Positions 25,466-34,825 are shown, counted from the stretch's first letter. The stretch is 64,000 nt of DNA from CBDBKL01 sp965206675 (GCA_965206675.1 CBDBKL010000008.1:248001-312000), one strand, 5' to 3'. Program-made: numbers and translations. The notes: generated by a model from the sequence alone, not told the origin.

Positions 25466-27325
25466 TCAATCCTCTGAATGCGTTTTATTGACTTGATTCG
25501 ATCGTCTTCTCTTCTTTTGTATATTCATAAATTGTTCCAATTCCTCCGGACGGGGGCCTGAGGAAGCTTTAAACTCATTTACAAGCTGATCTCCCTTAGA
25601 ACGTAAGCTGACTTCACGAATTTTTTTAACACAAGCTCGTACATCCCCCTCACCCCAACTCCCAAATTGTAAGTGTTGTGTTACCAAACTTGATTTATCC
25701 ACCTTAGAAGCAATTAAGGGATTCAGTCTATCAAAACTCTCTAAACCCTGTCCATAAACCCGAAAGATTTCTTCAAATACCTTCTTTAATTCCCCTGAGG
25801 CTAAATCCTTAACGACATCCATATCCCTAATCATTTGAAGGTGCGTTTCTCGACTCAAAGCTAAATTAAGAAGAAAAATTTCATTATTGTGCGCGTCGGC
25901 AATCTTATAAGAAACCTGATGGTCACCCTTCGTGTCAGACTGAATTGAAGTTTTAACAGGTTGAGGCATCTGTTGTTTTTGGACCGTTCCCTTCTCTGAA
26001 AAACACCCCTTCCTTATCCATTCCTCTTTCACAAAAATTCTTTCTGCCAGTCTTCTTATGTAGAGGTCTCTCAACAATGGATTTTTCATTGTCATTAAAG
26101 TTTCCCGCAACTCACTTAAAACCCGCATTTGCTCTGAAGACGTTTTTCTAAATCCTCTCATTGAATGATCCAGTGCCATTTCAAATAAATCAGGAGCTTT
26201 TTCTAAAAGACTTTTTAATAATTCTCGCCCCTCACTCTTTGCTGCATTCCCTCTTTTGGCCTTTACCTCTCCTCTCCCTAAAGACAAGAGATCATCAGGA
26301 TCTTTTCCGTCGGGAAGACGAACACCCTTCACTAAAAGATCTTGTTTTAAAAGAATATTTAAACTCTTTAAGGCCGCTACAGTTCCGGCATTATCTCCAT
26401 CAAAAAGTACCGTCACATTCTTTGTCAGTTGAGATAGTCGTCGAGCATGCAGTTCCGTCAATGCTGTACCCAAAGTCGCAACTACATTTTTAAATCCCCC
26501 TTGATATAAAGCCAATAGGTCCATATAGCCTTCGACCACAATCACACTGTCTTGAGCTCTAATAAATTTTGCTGTTTCATTCAGTCCATAAAAAATATTT
26601 CCTTTATGAAAAATAGATGTCTCAGGACTATTTAAATATTTGGGTTGATGCTCTTTATTTAAAACGCGTCCCCCAAATCCCAAAACACGACCTGATGTAT
26701 CTATAATGGGAAACATCAAACGGTGTCGAAAAGTATCATAATAACCTGAACCCTTCGACCTACTTTTAATCAGCCCAAGTTGTGCCGCCAACTTAAGATC
26801 AATGTTTTTAGATTTGAAATCACTTTCCAATACGCTCCAGTCATCAACTGCATAACCCAACTGAAAACCTTTTATTATTTCAGGTTCAAGACCTCGTCGT
26901 GCAATATAGGATTTCACCTCAAGCGGACACTTTCTTAAGTTAGATTGAAAAAACTTAGAGGCCACTTCGTTAATATGGAAAAGCTTTTTTCTTTCATCCC
27001 TATTCTTCTGAACTCCTGAATGCTCTTCCTGAGGCATTGGAATTCCAGCCAAATCCGCTAAATATTCAATGGCCTGTGGAAAGCTCATAGCCCTATAATC
27101 TTTCATAAAAGTAATGGCATTTCCACCACGCTTACATCCAAAGCAGTGATAGACTTGTTTCACTTCGCTAACAGAAAAGCTGGCTGTTTTTTCTCTATGG
27201 TCGGGAAAGGGACAAAGACCTAAAAGATTTGATCCTGATTTCTTGAAGTGAACATGTTGTGAAATCAGGTCTACAATATCAGTGGCCTCTAGAACTCTAT
27301 TGATAAAATCATTTGAATAAACCAC
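25466..27325 (-). CDS. dnaG: DNA primase
   Basis: 619 residues. The N-terminal zinc-ribbon (CPFPDHREKTASF then YHCFGC, C-H-C-C ligands, residues 38-65), the RNA polymerase core (GYAVDDW, MFPI, GFGGRVL) and the TOPRIM centre (VVEGYMDLLAL and VLFDGDNAG) are all present. It makes the RNA primers for replication. The C-terminal helicase-binding region follows (about residues 440-600) and is less conserved. It lies between yqeY and rpoD. Confidence 0.97.
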   Translation of the reverse strand: MVYSNDFINRVLEATDIVDLISQHVHFKKSGSNLLGLCPFPDHREKTASFSVSEVKQVYHCFGCKRGGNAITFMKDYRAMSFPQAIEYLADLAGIPMPQEEHSGVQKNRDERKKLFHINEVASKFFQSNLRKCPLEVKSYIARRGLEPEIIKGFQLGYAVDDWSVLESDFKSKNIDLKLAAQLGLIKSRSKGSGYYDTFRHRLMFPIIDTSGRVLGFGGRVLNKEHQPKYLNSPETSIFHKGNIFYGLNETAKFIRAQDSVIVVEGYMDLLALYQGGFKNVVATLGTALTELHARRLSQLTKNVTVLFDGDNAGTVAALKSLNILLKQDLLVKGVRLPDGKDPDDLLSLGRGEVKAKRGNAAKSEGRELLKSLLEKAPDLFEMALDHSMRGFRKTSSEQMRVLSELRETLMTMKNPLLRDLYIRRLAERIFVKEEWIRKGCFSEKGTVQKQQMPQPVKTSIQSDTKGDHQVSYKIADAHNNEIFLLNLALSRETHLQMIRDMDVVKDLASGELKKVFEEIFRVYGQGLESFDRLNPLIASKVDKSSLVTQHLQFGSWGEGDVRACVKKIREVSLRSKGDQLVNEFKASSGPRPEELEQFMNIQKKRRRSNQVNKTHSED

Positions 27326-27358
27326 TCAGACACACCCCTCTGTCTTTTCTCAGTTATT

Positions 27359-27811
27359 TTAACTTAACTGAGACTTAACAAGTTCACTGACAAGTTTGCC
27401 ATCCGCAGCTCCCCCAACTTTTCCTAGAACAGATTTCATCACTTTCCCCATGTCTTTTATACTCGAGGCACCCGTTTCTTCAATAGCTTGAAGCACAATT
27501 TCTTTCACGGCTTCATCACTCATTTGTTGAGGCATATAACTTTCTAAAATTTTTAATTCCTTCATTTCTTTTTCTGCCAAATCTTTTCTATTAGCAGAAG
27601 TATACTGATCAATGGATTCTTTCCTCTGCTTAACCATCTTTTTCAAAACAGACAGAGTATCTTGCTCGGTTAACTCTTTAGGACGTACTTCAATTTCTTT
27701 ATTCTTAATCGAAGAATTTAAAAATCTTAATGTTTCCAAACGAAGACTGTCTTTCTCCCGCATGGCAGACTTAATATCACTTAGTATTTTCTCTCTTAAG
27801 CTTTCACCCAT
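27359..27811 (-). CDS. yqeY: YqeY/GatB-like protein
   Basis: 150 residues. It matches the YqeY family: EKILSDIKSAMREKDSLRLETLRFLNSSIKN at the N-terminus, then a helical C-terminal half (ESYMPQQMSDEAVKEIV and MGKVMKSVLGKVGGAADGKLVSELVK), similar to the tail domain of GatB. Its molecular role is uncertain; it may relate to tRNA-dependent amidation. The position between rpsU and dnaG is conserved in many bacteria. Confidence 0.93.
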   Translation of the reverse strand: MGESLREKILSDIKSAMREKDSLRLETLRFLNSSIKNKEIEVRPKELTEQDTLSVLKKMVKQRKESIDQYTSANRKDLAEKEMKELKILESYMPQQMSDEAVKEIVLQAIEETGASSIKDMGKVMKSVLGKVGGAADGKLVSELVKSQLS

Positions 27812-27997
27812 TACGCTTCATCCTTTTAAAAATCTCTACCCATAAGCAAAACACAATAAGAATAGACTAACCACTTGCAAACGAAAGCAAACCGTAAATT
27901 CCACATTAACTATTTACACCCAAGTGAACTCGTCTTTTTCAATTAATCGATCAGTCACACCCTAAAAAACAAAAGATAACACCTTTTAAGTTATACC

Positions 27998-28201
27998 TTA
28001 AAAACTGCGGTCCCCCTTTTTCATTTTTTTAACTAATCGCTTTCGAGCTGCCAGTGATTTCTTTTTCTTACGAACGCTAGGTTTTTCATAATGTTCACGC
28101 TTTTTAATTTCAGAAAGTATACCAGATTTCTCACATTGTTTTTTAAAGCGGCGCAAAGCCTGTTCAAAACTTTCACCCTCACGTAATTTTACCAACGCCA
28201 A
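27998..28201 (-). CDS. rpsU: 30S ribosomal protein S21
   Basis: 67 residues with TTG at 28201 taken as start, which gives ALVKLREGESFEQALRRF after the initiator Met, the normal S21 N-terminus, and has AGGTGAG seven bases ahead. A GTG four codons earlier also exists but is too close to its own ribosome-binding site. The basic tail RKKKKSLAARKRLVKKMKK is typical of S21. It takes part in 30S assembly and 16S 3'-end contacts. First gene of the rpsU-yqeY-dnaG-rpoD block. Confidence 0.94.
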   Translation of the reverse strand: MALVKLREGESFEQALRRFKKQCEKSGILSEIKKREHYEKPSVRKKKKSLAARKRLVKKMKKGDRSF

Positions 28202-28375
28202 ACTACTTCTCACCTGCCTCTCTAAGTTACTGTTTATCTATCTCGCCCCCCGCAAAATTTCAAGTGCTCTTTTTAACAGCAATTTATAATCATTTACATT
28301 CATTTATACTCATGCAAAAGTAAATCGAAGGGGTAAAAGCTTACATTTCTATAATTTTGAATACAAGGTCTTAAT

Positions 28376-29290
28376 ATGCTGAAATCACTTGCCTTTCTTT
28401 TTATTTTTCTATTCTCCCTGGTAACCTATACCAATGAAGGTATTCCTCACCAAACATACCTTTATACTGAAGCGGATCAACAACTTCAAAATGCTATATA
28501 TTCTGTTGATAGAGAAGCTATAAAGTCAGCTCTTGAAGCTGGAGCTAATGTGGACCTGAGGATGTACCACGCAGCTATAGGTTGGACAACCCCCTTAAGA
28601 GAAATGATAAAAGTGGGCAATTCTGATATCATCAATATGCTCATAGAGCATAAGGCAAATCTCAATGTAATAGACGCTATAGGAAATACAGCTTTGCATG
28701 GAGCTGTCTTCTATGGACGAATTGATCTTATTCAAACCCTTCTCGATAGAGACATTGATGTGAATGCGACCGATTCTCTTGGAAATACTCCGCTACACAC
28801 TCTTGGAAGAGCTAGCCATCTTGCTTTAGATATACAATTAGAGATTGCAAAGCTACTCCTTGAAAAAGGAGCAGACGTCCATGCTCGAAACCAAATTGAT
28901 TACAGAATTCATAAAAAAAATCAGAGACAGATAATCCTTACTCGACACCTCACCCCTTTGCACACAGCTACACTTTTTGCACCAATAGAGCTTTTAGATT
29001 TACTGATTCAAGCTAAAGCCGATGTTAATGCAAAAGCTTATTATGATTGGACCCCCCTACACTATTCTACACTCAGAAATTCCAACGCCATTAAAGCCGC
29101 AAAATTATTATTGAAGGAAGGAGCTGATCCCTCTGCAAAAGCTCTGATATACTCATTTAGCTTTCTCGGATTTAGAATCCACTCTGATGGTGAACTTCTT
29201 ATTCCTGGTGAACTCGCTGTAAAGCTTAAGAGGCGTGAATTTGTTGATTTTATACAACAGCACAGGCGATTTCGTATATGTTATAATTAA
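28376..29290 (+). CDS. Secreted ankyrin-repeat protein 3
   Basis: 304 residues. The signal sequence MLKSLAFLFIFLFSLVTYT precedes ankyrin units (YSVDREAIKSALEAGANVDL, TPLREMIKVGNSDIINMLIEHKAN, GNTALHGAVFYGRIDLIQTLLDRDID, GNTPLHTLGR, TPLHTATLFAPIELLDLLIQAKAD, WTPLHYSTL, AKLLLKEGAD). It is clearly paralogous to the proteins at 14054 and 15329 and also ends in a basic/aromatic-Cys tail (RFRICYN). A TATAAT box lies at 28350-28355. The gene is followed 14 bp later by tadA in the same direction, so they may be cotranscribed. Confidence 0.85.
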   Translation: MLKSLAFLFIFLFSLVTYTNEGIPHQTYLYTEADQQLQNAIYSVDREAIKSALEAGANVDLRMYHAAIGWTTPLREMIKVGNSDIINMLIEHKANLNVIDAIGNTALHGAVFYGRIDLIQTLLDRDIDVNATDSLGNTPLHTLGRASHLALDIQLEIAKLLLEKGADVHARNQIDYRIHKKNQRQIILTRHLTPLHTATLFAPIELLDLLIQAKADVNAKAYYDWTPLHYSTLRNSNAIKAAKLLLKEGADPSAKALIYSFSFLGFRIHSDGELLIPGELAVKLKRREFVDFIQQHRRFRICYN

Positions 29291-29304
29291 AGAGTGAATA
29301 CATC

Positions 29305-29769
29305 ATGCCTTTAAATTCCCACAAAAAATACATGTCTATCGCTTTGGAGCTAGCTCAAAAAGCTTATGACCTTAAAGAAGTCCCCGTCGGAGCTGTACTT
29401 GTACACAACCACCAAGTGATTGCTCAAGCTCATAATTTAAAAGAAATAACTCCCTCTGCTCTGGCTCACGCCGAAATGTTAGTCATTCAAAAGGCAGAAA
29501 AACATCTAAGACGCTGGAGGTTAACAGACTGCACTTTATACACAACCCTCGAGCCCTGCCTTATGTGTACTGGAGCTATCATTGCCTCTAGAATTGGAAC
29601 TCTTGTGTATGGAGCTTGCGATAAAAAAGCTGGTGCCATTGAATCTGTTTACAACATTTTTGAAGATAAAAAGCTAAATCACACCCCTCAAATCATCACA
29701 GGATTATTAGCCGAAAACTCTTCTCAGCTCCTGACTGATTTTTTTAAAACAAAAAGAGAACAGGGATAA
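29305..29769 (+). CDS. tadA: tRNA-specific adenosine deaminase
   Basis: 154 residues. It converts A34 of tRNA-Arg(ACG) to inosine. The deaminase zinc motif is complete: HAEM (zinc His, catalytic Glu) near residue 54 and PCLMC (two zinc Cys) near 86-90. VPVGAVLV and the C-terminal TGLLAENSSQLLTDFF helix match TadA. This is the tRNA enzyme, not the Tad pilus ATPase of similar name. It follows ankyrin gene 3 by 14 bp. Confidence 0.95.
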   Translation: MPLNSHKKYMSIALELAQKAYDLKEVPVGAVLVHNHQVIAQAHNLKEITPSALAHAEMLVIQKAEKHLRRWRLTDCTLYTTLEPCLMCTGAIIASRIGTLVYGACDKKAGAIESVYNIFEDKKLNHTPQIITGLLAENSSQLLTDFFKTKREQG

Positions 29770-29854
29770 ATCCGAAGGAATTCATTCATAAAGTATAGAA
29801 AAATAGTAATCTATATAAATCTTTAATTGTATTTCTTCATAGATCAAAAAAGGG

Positions 29855-30358
29855 TTAAAGAATAATTTTAAAAGCACCCAATAACATCAATTGTGCATTT
29901 CTATTTGAGATGTTCCAATTCAAATTAGTAACGGGACCCAAAGCCACATTCTCAGATAGAAAATAGTCAAAACTGAGATTAACACCCAGATCTAATTTGG
30001 ATGTACCCCCACCTGTTGTAAACCCAAAGGCTGTTCCCAAGGACGCAGCTGTATTGTCCGATTTATAAAAATAATAGTGCATTGATGGACCTAAAGAAAA
30101 TAAGGTCACCGCCTTTGTCCCTCTCTTAAAAATCATTAGAGTTCCACCAACTGCGAAGGTGTCACTCATCATATATTCAATTCCAGGAGACAAAGAAAAT
30201 GTGACAGCCCCCTTATCCATCGACACGTTTAAAGGATAAAGATTTTGTGAAAGGCCTATAAATTGATGACGAATGATCCACTCTCCACGATCAATAACGT
30301 CAGCGTTTGTAACAGCAGAACAAAATACAAAAAAGAAGATAAGTATAACTCTTTTCAT
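29855..30358 (-). CDS. Small outer-membrane beta-barrel protein
   Basis: 167 residues from ATG 30358, which has a perfect AGGAGG five bases upstream; a longer frame 15 codons earlier is less likely. The signal peptide MKRVILIFFFVFCSAVTNA is followed by a strand-rich, glycine-rich chain (SLSPGIEYMMSDTFAVGGTLM, SLGTAFGFTTGGGTSKLDLGV) typical of an eight-stranded barrel, ending in LLGAFKIIL. Role unknown. It is convergent with tadA. Confidence 0.75.
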   Translation of the reverse strand: MKRVILIFFFVFCSAVTNADVIDRGEWIIRHQFIGLSQNLYPLNVSMDKGAVTFSLSPGIEYMMSDTFAVGGTLMIFKRGTKAVTLFSLGPSMHYYFYKSDNTAASLGTAFGFTTGGGTSKLDLGVNLSFDYFLSENVALGPVTNLNWNISNRNAQLMLLGAFKIIL

Positions 30359-30551
30359 AAGACCTCCTGAAACTCTATAGTAGAATCCCATCTGTAAATA
30401 CAAAACCTTCTTTTAAGATAAATCTCCATTTTTAAATTTAAGATAACGCTCTCCTCAAAAGTTAAAACCTTTCTAAACATTATTTCAATATATCTTCTTA
30501 GGAAAATGACTCCATTAGATAAAGAAAAACCTATATTTTAAGAATTTTTAT

Positions 30552-30581
30552 TTGACGCCCCGCACTTTTTAAGGGGATAAA
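30552..30581 (+). promoter_or_regulatory. Candidate promoter of the exported 267-residue protein
   Basis: TTGACG (30552-30557), 18-bp spacer, GATAAA (30576-30581), then AGGAGG shortly before ATG 30609. Confidence 0.5.
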
Positions 30582-30608
30582 GGTAGTGTTCCTTAGGAGG
30601 AATTTAAA

Positions 30609-31412
30609 ATGAAATTCGGATTTCTTTTACTGTTCACCTTCATGATGGCAAGCCCAGCTCTAAGCAACATATCTGGCTCTTCGGTTATAGGGGAATTTTA
30701 TATCCGCCCTGAGGTATCAGATCATGCATTAGCAATACGCCGTTACACCAAGGATACCAAAACCATTTTGGAAAAGAATGACCCCAAAGTCTTTAACAGC
30801 TTTTTCATCTTCACAATTCAAAGCAACTTATTAACCCCTTACTCGACACCTTCTTTTTTTCAATTTCTTACCGTATCCACAGCTGACGAGTACAATGCTG
30901 CTATTGAAATCCCAGAGCATTCTGAACAATTAGAAGATCTCCATAATAATCTTTTTGATACTGATCTCACATACTCTACTCAAGCAAAAAACTTCTTTAT
31001 CTTTACACCTCCACAACTTCAACATGGTACAGCTTATGATTTTGTAGGCTACCCCTCAAACTGGAAAACAGGACACGCTAAAGGCCGGATCATAACACGT
31101 GAACCAACAGAGACATCCAGTGCCTTTTTAACCAAAGCGGCTGAAGCTTATAGGTTTTATGGTCAATCTTTTAGAGATAGTTATTTAAAAGGGCTTTTAG
31201 TCTATGTAAATGAAAACTACATTGTTTCTATTGAAAATTGGGCATCGGTTGTAGATTTTAAAAGAATAAGCCGTGCAAGTTCTTTATATAAGGAATCCCA
31301 TGAACTGATAAACAATATAGGAGTTCTAAAGACGGAAGTCGACGTCACCCCCAAATACAAATTTACAACACTGGTTGACAAAACCACTCTTTATAGATTT
31401 TTAGCATACTAA
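30609..31412 (+). CDS. Exported protein of unknown function
   Basis: 267 residues with a clear signal peptide (MKFGFLLLFTFMMASPALS). The mature part is soluble, has no cysteines visible in the region I checked, and no domain I can name. Stretches such as YDFVGYPSNWKTGHAKG and ASLYKESHELINNIG show no motif. A strong ribosome-binding site (AGGAGG) and a plausible promoter suggest it is well expressed. It is alone between a convergent-type gap and the rfb genes. A hairpin AATGAAAG/CTTTCATT about 25 bases after the stop could end its transcript but lacks a T tract. Confidence 0.7.
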   Translation: MKFGFLLLFTFMMASPALSNISGSSVIGEFYIRPEVSDHALAIRRYTKDTKTILEKNDPKVFNSFFIFTIQSNLLTPYSTPSFFQFLTVSTADEYNAAIEIPEHSEQLEDLHNNLFDTDLTYSTQAKNFFIFTPPQLQHGTAYDFVGYPSNWKTGHAKGRIITREPTETSSAFLTKAAEAYRFYGQSFRDSYLKGLLVYVNENYIVSIENWASVVDFKRISRASSLYKESHELINNIGVLKTEVDVTPKYKFTTLVDKTTLYRFLAY

Positions 31413-31572
31413 CAATTTATTAAAAAATTCCATCGACAAATGAAAGACCCATTTTGCTTTCATTCATTCTATACCCCTACAGATAAATTCTTCGCCTCCT
31501 TTTTATTATTGTAATGCATCAAGACCTGAGCCCCTTTGATAATTCTTCTATATTGGTTATAGGTAGAAACAT

Positions 31573-32553
31573 ATGCGAAATCTTCTTGTCACAGGGGGAT
31601 GTGGATTCATTGGTTCTAACTTTATCCGTTGGGCCCTTGAACATCATCCTGATGTAAAAATTTTTAATTTAGATGCTTTGACATATTCTGGTCATAAGGA
31701 ATCACTCACAGATATAGACAAACATGCCAATTATACCTTTGTTCACGGCGATATTTTAAATGATGCTGTTACAGTACCGTTGATTGCTCAAGCTGATACT
31801 ATTTTTCATTTTGCCGCTGAAACACATGTAGATAGATCTATTACGGACCCACATGTATTTTTTAAAAATAATACTTTAGGCACAGTTCATCTTTTAGAAA
31901 ACGCCCGCATTCATAACCCATCATTACGATTTGTTTACGTATCAACTGATGAAGTTTACGGTAGTATTTTAGAGCCTCAAAGTTTCAAGGAAACAAGCCC
32001 CTTATCACCCAGCTCGCCCTACTCATCCTCTAAAGCTTCTGCTGACCTGATAGCTTTAAGTTATTTTAAAACTTTTAATATGGATATTGTTATAACAAGA
32101 ACATGTAATAACTTTGGCCCTTTTCAGTTCCCTGAAAAACTCATCCCTGTTGTTATTGCAAATGCATTAGAAGATAAACCCATCCCTATTTATGCAAAAG
32201 GTTTAAACTCTAGAGATTGGATTTACGTTTTGGACAACGCCTCTGCTATATGGAATGTTTCTCAACATGGTAGCACTGGGGAAATTTATAATATTGGCTC
32301 TAACAATGAGTGGAAAAACATTGATCTTGTTAAAAAACTTTTAGATCTTCTGGGTAAATCACACGATCTTATACAATTTGTGAAAGATCGGCCCGGACAT
32401 GATTGGCGTTACGCCATTGATGCCTCAAAACTTCAAAAGAATTGTCACTGGAAACCTCAATACTCTTTTGAAGCAGCTCTTGAAGAAACCGTCAATTGGT
32501 ACAAGAAAAATGTTCATTGGATGAACACTGTTTTAGAAAAAGAGAACAAATAG
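31573..32553 (+). CDS. rfbB: dTDP-glucose 4,6-dehydratase
   Basis: 326 residues. A short-chain dehydrogenase fold that makes dTDP-4-keto-6-deoxyglucose for surface sugars. NAD-binding TGGCGFIGSNFI (residues 7-18), FAAETHVDRSI, the STDEVYG active-site strand and YSSSKASAD with the catalytic Tyr and Lys are all present, as is the substrate loop NNFGPFQFPEKLIP. rfbA follows after 28 bp. rfbC and rfbD are not in the window, so the end product (rhamnose or another deoxysugar) is open. Confidence 0.94.
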   Translation: MRNLLVTGGCGFIGSNFIRWALEHHPDVKIFNLDALTYSGHKESLTDIDKHANYTFVHGDILNDAVTVPLIAQADTIFHFAAETHVDRSITDPHVFFKNNTLGTVHLLENARIHNPSLRFVYVSTDEVYGSILEPQSFKETSPLSPSSPYSSSKASADLIALSYFKTFNMDIVITRTCNNFGPFQFPEKLIPVVIANALEDKPIPIYAKGLNSRDWIYVLDNASAIWNVSQHGSTGEIYNIGSNNEWKNIDLVKKLLDLLGKSHDLIQFVKDRPGHDWRYAIDASKLQKNCHWKPQYSFEAALEETVNWYKKNVHWMNTVLEKENK

Positions 32554-32581
32554 GTTTTTGCAATATAAGAGGGAGAATTTT

Positions 32582-33457
32582 ATGAAGGGTATTATTTTAA
32601 GTGGGGGACTTGGCACAAGGATGTATCCCACAACAAAAGTTGTGGGCAAACAATTGCTTCATGTCTATGACAAGCCAGCAATATATTACCCTCTATCAAC
32701 TTTAGCCTTAGCTAACATTAAAGACATTGCTATTATTAGCACGCAAAAAGATATCCCTCTTATAGAGAAGCTCTTGGGAAATGGTGAAAAGTTTGGATTG
32801 AAAATTACCTATCTCATTCAGAATGAACCAAAAGGTATTGCAGAAGCTTTTTTAATTGCTGAAAATTTTATTGGTAACGCACCTGTGAGTTTAATACTGG
32901 GGGATAACTTTTTTTACGGGGATGGTCTTCCTGAAAAATTAAAGACATGGTCCAGCCATTGTGATGGGGCTAGAGTTCTTGCGTATCCAGTAAAAAACCC
33001 TAGTGCTTTTGGTGTGTTAGAGATGAGCGCAGAAGGTGAGCCCATACGTTTAACAGAGAAACCAACTGAACCAAAGTCGCATTGGGCGGTCACTGGATTT
33101 TATTTTTACGACAAAACAGTTGTAGAGAAGGCCAAACAGCTTAAACCTTCTGCAAGGGGGGAGTTAGAGATCACAGATCTTAACAACCTTTATTTGAAAG
33201 AAAAAAAGTTAAAAGTGTTGTTACTCAGTCGAGGGGTTGCTTGGTTAGACATGGGAACACCCGATAGTCTTCTTTCATGTGCTCAATTTGTACAGACCAT
33301 AGAAAAACAGCAGGGTTTTAAGATTTCCTGTTTAGAGGAAATTGTTTATCAAAGGGGTTTCATAGACAAAAAACAGCTCGGTGATTTAATTAAGGAAATC
33401 CCCGCTAATGATTACTCTCAATATTTGACCAACATACTCAGGGGAACAAGGTATTAA
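32582..33457 (+). CDS. rfbA: Glucose-1-phosphate thymidylyltransferase
   Basis: 291 residues from ATG 32582, which has AGAGGGAG upstream; an ATG eight codons earlier is unlikely. The nucleotidyltransferase signature GGLGTRMYPTT lies at residues 8-18, followed by KQLLHVYDKPAIYYPLS, LGDNFFYG and the sugar-binding TEKPTEP. It makes dTDP-glucose for RfbB. The pair forms a short operon; transcription probably ends in the family A repeat cluster that starts about 30 bp after the stop. Confidence 0.94.
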   Translation: MKGIILSGGLGTRMYPTTKVVGKQLLHVYDKPAIYYPLSTLALANIKDIAIISTQKDIPLIEKLLGNGEKFGLKITYLIQNEPKGIAEAFLIAENFIGNAPVSLILGDNFFYGDGLPEKLKTWSSHCDGARVLAYPVKNPSAFGVLEMSAEGEPIRLTEKPTEPKSHWAVTGFYFYDKTVVEKAKQLKPSARGELEITDLNNLYLKEKKLKVLLLSRGVAWLDMGTPDSLLSCAQFVQTIEKQQGFKISCLEEIVYQRGFIDKKQLGDLIKEIPANDYSQYLTNILRGTRY

Positions 33458-33488
33458 AAATGGGTGATCGGCCCTCGAGCTTGTCAAT

Positions 33489-33518
33489 AGCAACGAAGTA
33501 GATAATACTTTTTCGACA
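33489..33518. repeat. Right-half fragment of family A repeat
   Basis: AGCAACGAAGTAGATAATAC continuing to TTTTTCGACA matches the right end of full copies. It is followed by a short linker similar to that between the next two copies. Confidence 0.6.
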
Positions 33519-33529
33519 ATAATTAAGAC

Positions 33530-33651
33530 GGACTGTCGAAAAAGTGTTAGATATGAGGCGTTCAAGCTCAAACCGAACGGAGGCGTAGTTTTCCTACGTC
33601 GGAGTGAGTGTTTGAGTGATTGCAACAAAACAAATGACACTTTTTTATTTA
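33530..33651. repeat. Family A hairpin repeat, copy 3, right arm decayed
   Basis: It starts GGACTGTCGAAAAAGTGT and has the intact inner arms CTCAAAC and GTTTGAG and core CGTAG/CTACG. The closing arm retains ACACTTTTTT and then diverges. Confidence 0.88.
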
Positions 33652-33661
33652 CAATTAAGGC

Positions 33662-33787
33662 GGGCTGTTGAAAACATGTCAGATATGAGGCGTTCAAGCT
33701 CAAACCGAATGGAGGCGTAGTTTTCCCTACGTCGGAATGAAGGTTTGAGTGATTGCAACGAAATAGATGGCATGTTTTCAACAGTCC
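33662..33787. repeat. Family A hairpin repeat, copy 4
   Basis: 126 bp, 132 bp downstream of copy 3 in the same orientation. Outer arms GGGCTGTTGAAAACATG and CATGTTTTCAACAGTCC; inner arms CTCAAACC and GGTTTGAG. It ends three bases before the mature 5' end of tRNA-Ser. Confidence 0.92.
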
Positions 33788-33790
33788 GGA

Positions 33791-33881
33791 GGAGAGGTGG
33801 CCGAGTGGTTGAAGGCGCACGCCTGGAACGCGTGTAGGCGTTAATAGCGTCTCGAGGGTTCGAATCCCTCCCTCTCCGCCA
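33791..33881 (+). tRNA. tRNA-Ser (anticodon GGA)
   Basis: 91 nt with encoded CCA and the long variable arm of class II tRNAs. Acceptor GGAGAGG pairs with CCTCTCC, discriminator G, anticodon loop CTGGAAC, T arm GGGTTCGAATCCC. No promoter is evident because a hairpin repeat fills the upstream DNA. Confidence 0.96.
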
Positions 33882-34115
33882 CTAAAAACGACGTAATTGT
33901 ATCAGGCAGTCCCAAAACGCCTTTATAAAATAAACACATGTTTGTTAAGAACATAAAACCTGCCAAAAGGGCAAAAAGCTATTTTGAAATATATGTACAA
34001 TTCATATGAAAAATCAAATAGGGCTGCATATACTGATATTCGCTCTCACTTTTTTCCCTTTAGCTAAAACTTCCTCACAGGGTTAAGCTGTTTTTTTGTT
34101 ACATGGATTGTTTTT

Positions 34116-34538
34116 TTATGACTTTTCTAAAACCATATCTCGCATTTTTACAGCCATCATTTTTCTAATCTCAGTGATTAAAAAGTTATTCTCATATTCT
34201 ATGTCTTTTATTAAAGACTCTATTTCTTTTATTCTAAAAGTAAAATCCATACAGGCTTCATATATTTGTCTTTCAGACTCAATGTTTTTTACCTTTGAAG
34301 CTATATCATGCTTTTTTATTATATTCTCAACATTATACTGCCTCAGCACAGCCTTAGCTGTTTCGTTTAATTGAACGGGTGATTTTTTTTCAACAAGGGG
34401 ACGAGGAATATTGGTTGCGTCGGATGCGCTTAATAAAATATCAGTTTTTATTCCCAAGTCTTTTAAAAGCTCTAAAACCTTTGCTCTAAAAAAACTCTGG
34501 GTAAATATCTCTAAGAAAGCAATAAAAATATCCTTCAT
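34116..34538 (-). CDS. Small coiled-coil protein of unknown function
   Basis: 140 residues, ATG with GGGAG upstream. The N-terminus (MKDIFIAFLEIFTQSFFRAKVLELLKD) is amphipathic; the second half is predicted helical and coiled-coil (VKNIESERQIYEACMDF, IKEIESLIKDIEYENNF). No motif I recognise. It lies downstream of the KAP ATPase on the same strand with a 287-bp gap. That gap contains an imperfect hairpin with arms AGTTTGAGAAA and TTTTTCAAACT and nothing else I can identify. The AT-rich composition matches the ATPase gene, so both probably arrived together. Confidence 0.6.
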   Translation of the reverse strand: MKDIFIAFLEIFTQSFFRAKVLELLKDLGIKTDILLSASDATNIPRPLVEKKSPVQLNETAKAVLRQYNVENIIKKHDIASKVKNIESERQIYEACMDFTFRIKEIESLIKDIEYENNFLITEIRKMMAVKMRDMVLEKS

Positions 34539-34825
34539 TGATTCTCCCTTTATTCTTATCTGCCATTGCCTGTCAATTTTATTTTTCCTAATAGCTCTAA
34601 GATGACCACACCTTGTTGAGATGTAAAATGTATAGCCTTATTATGGTTGAAATCTTAAATTTTGACAATTAGGCCATGCCTCTCTCCTTTTCGGCATTAT
34701 CAGCTCTAAACTTTAGTCCGTATCAAGATCAATAACTAAGCAAGTTTCAAAAAATCGACACAGCTAATCCTCATGCATTAAGAGTTTGAAAAACCACCTT
34801 TCTCAAACTGTGGGCTTTTCATGAA

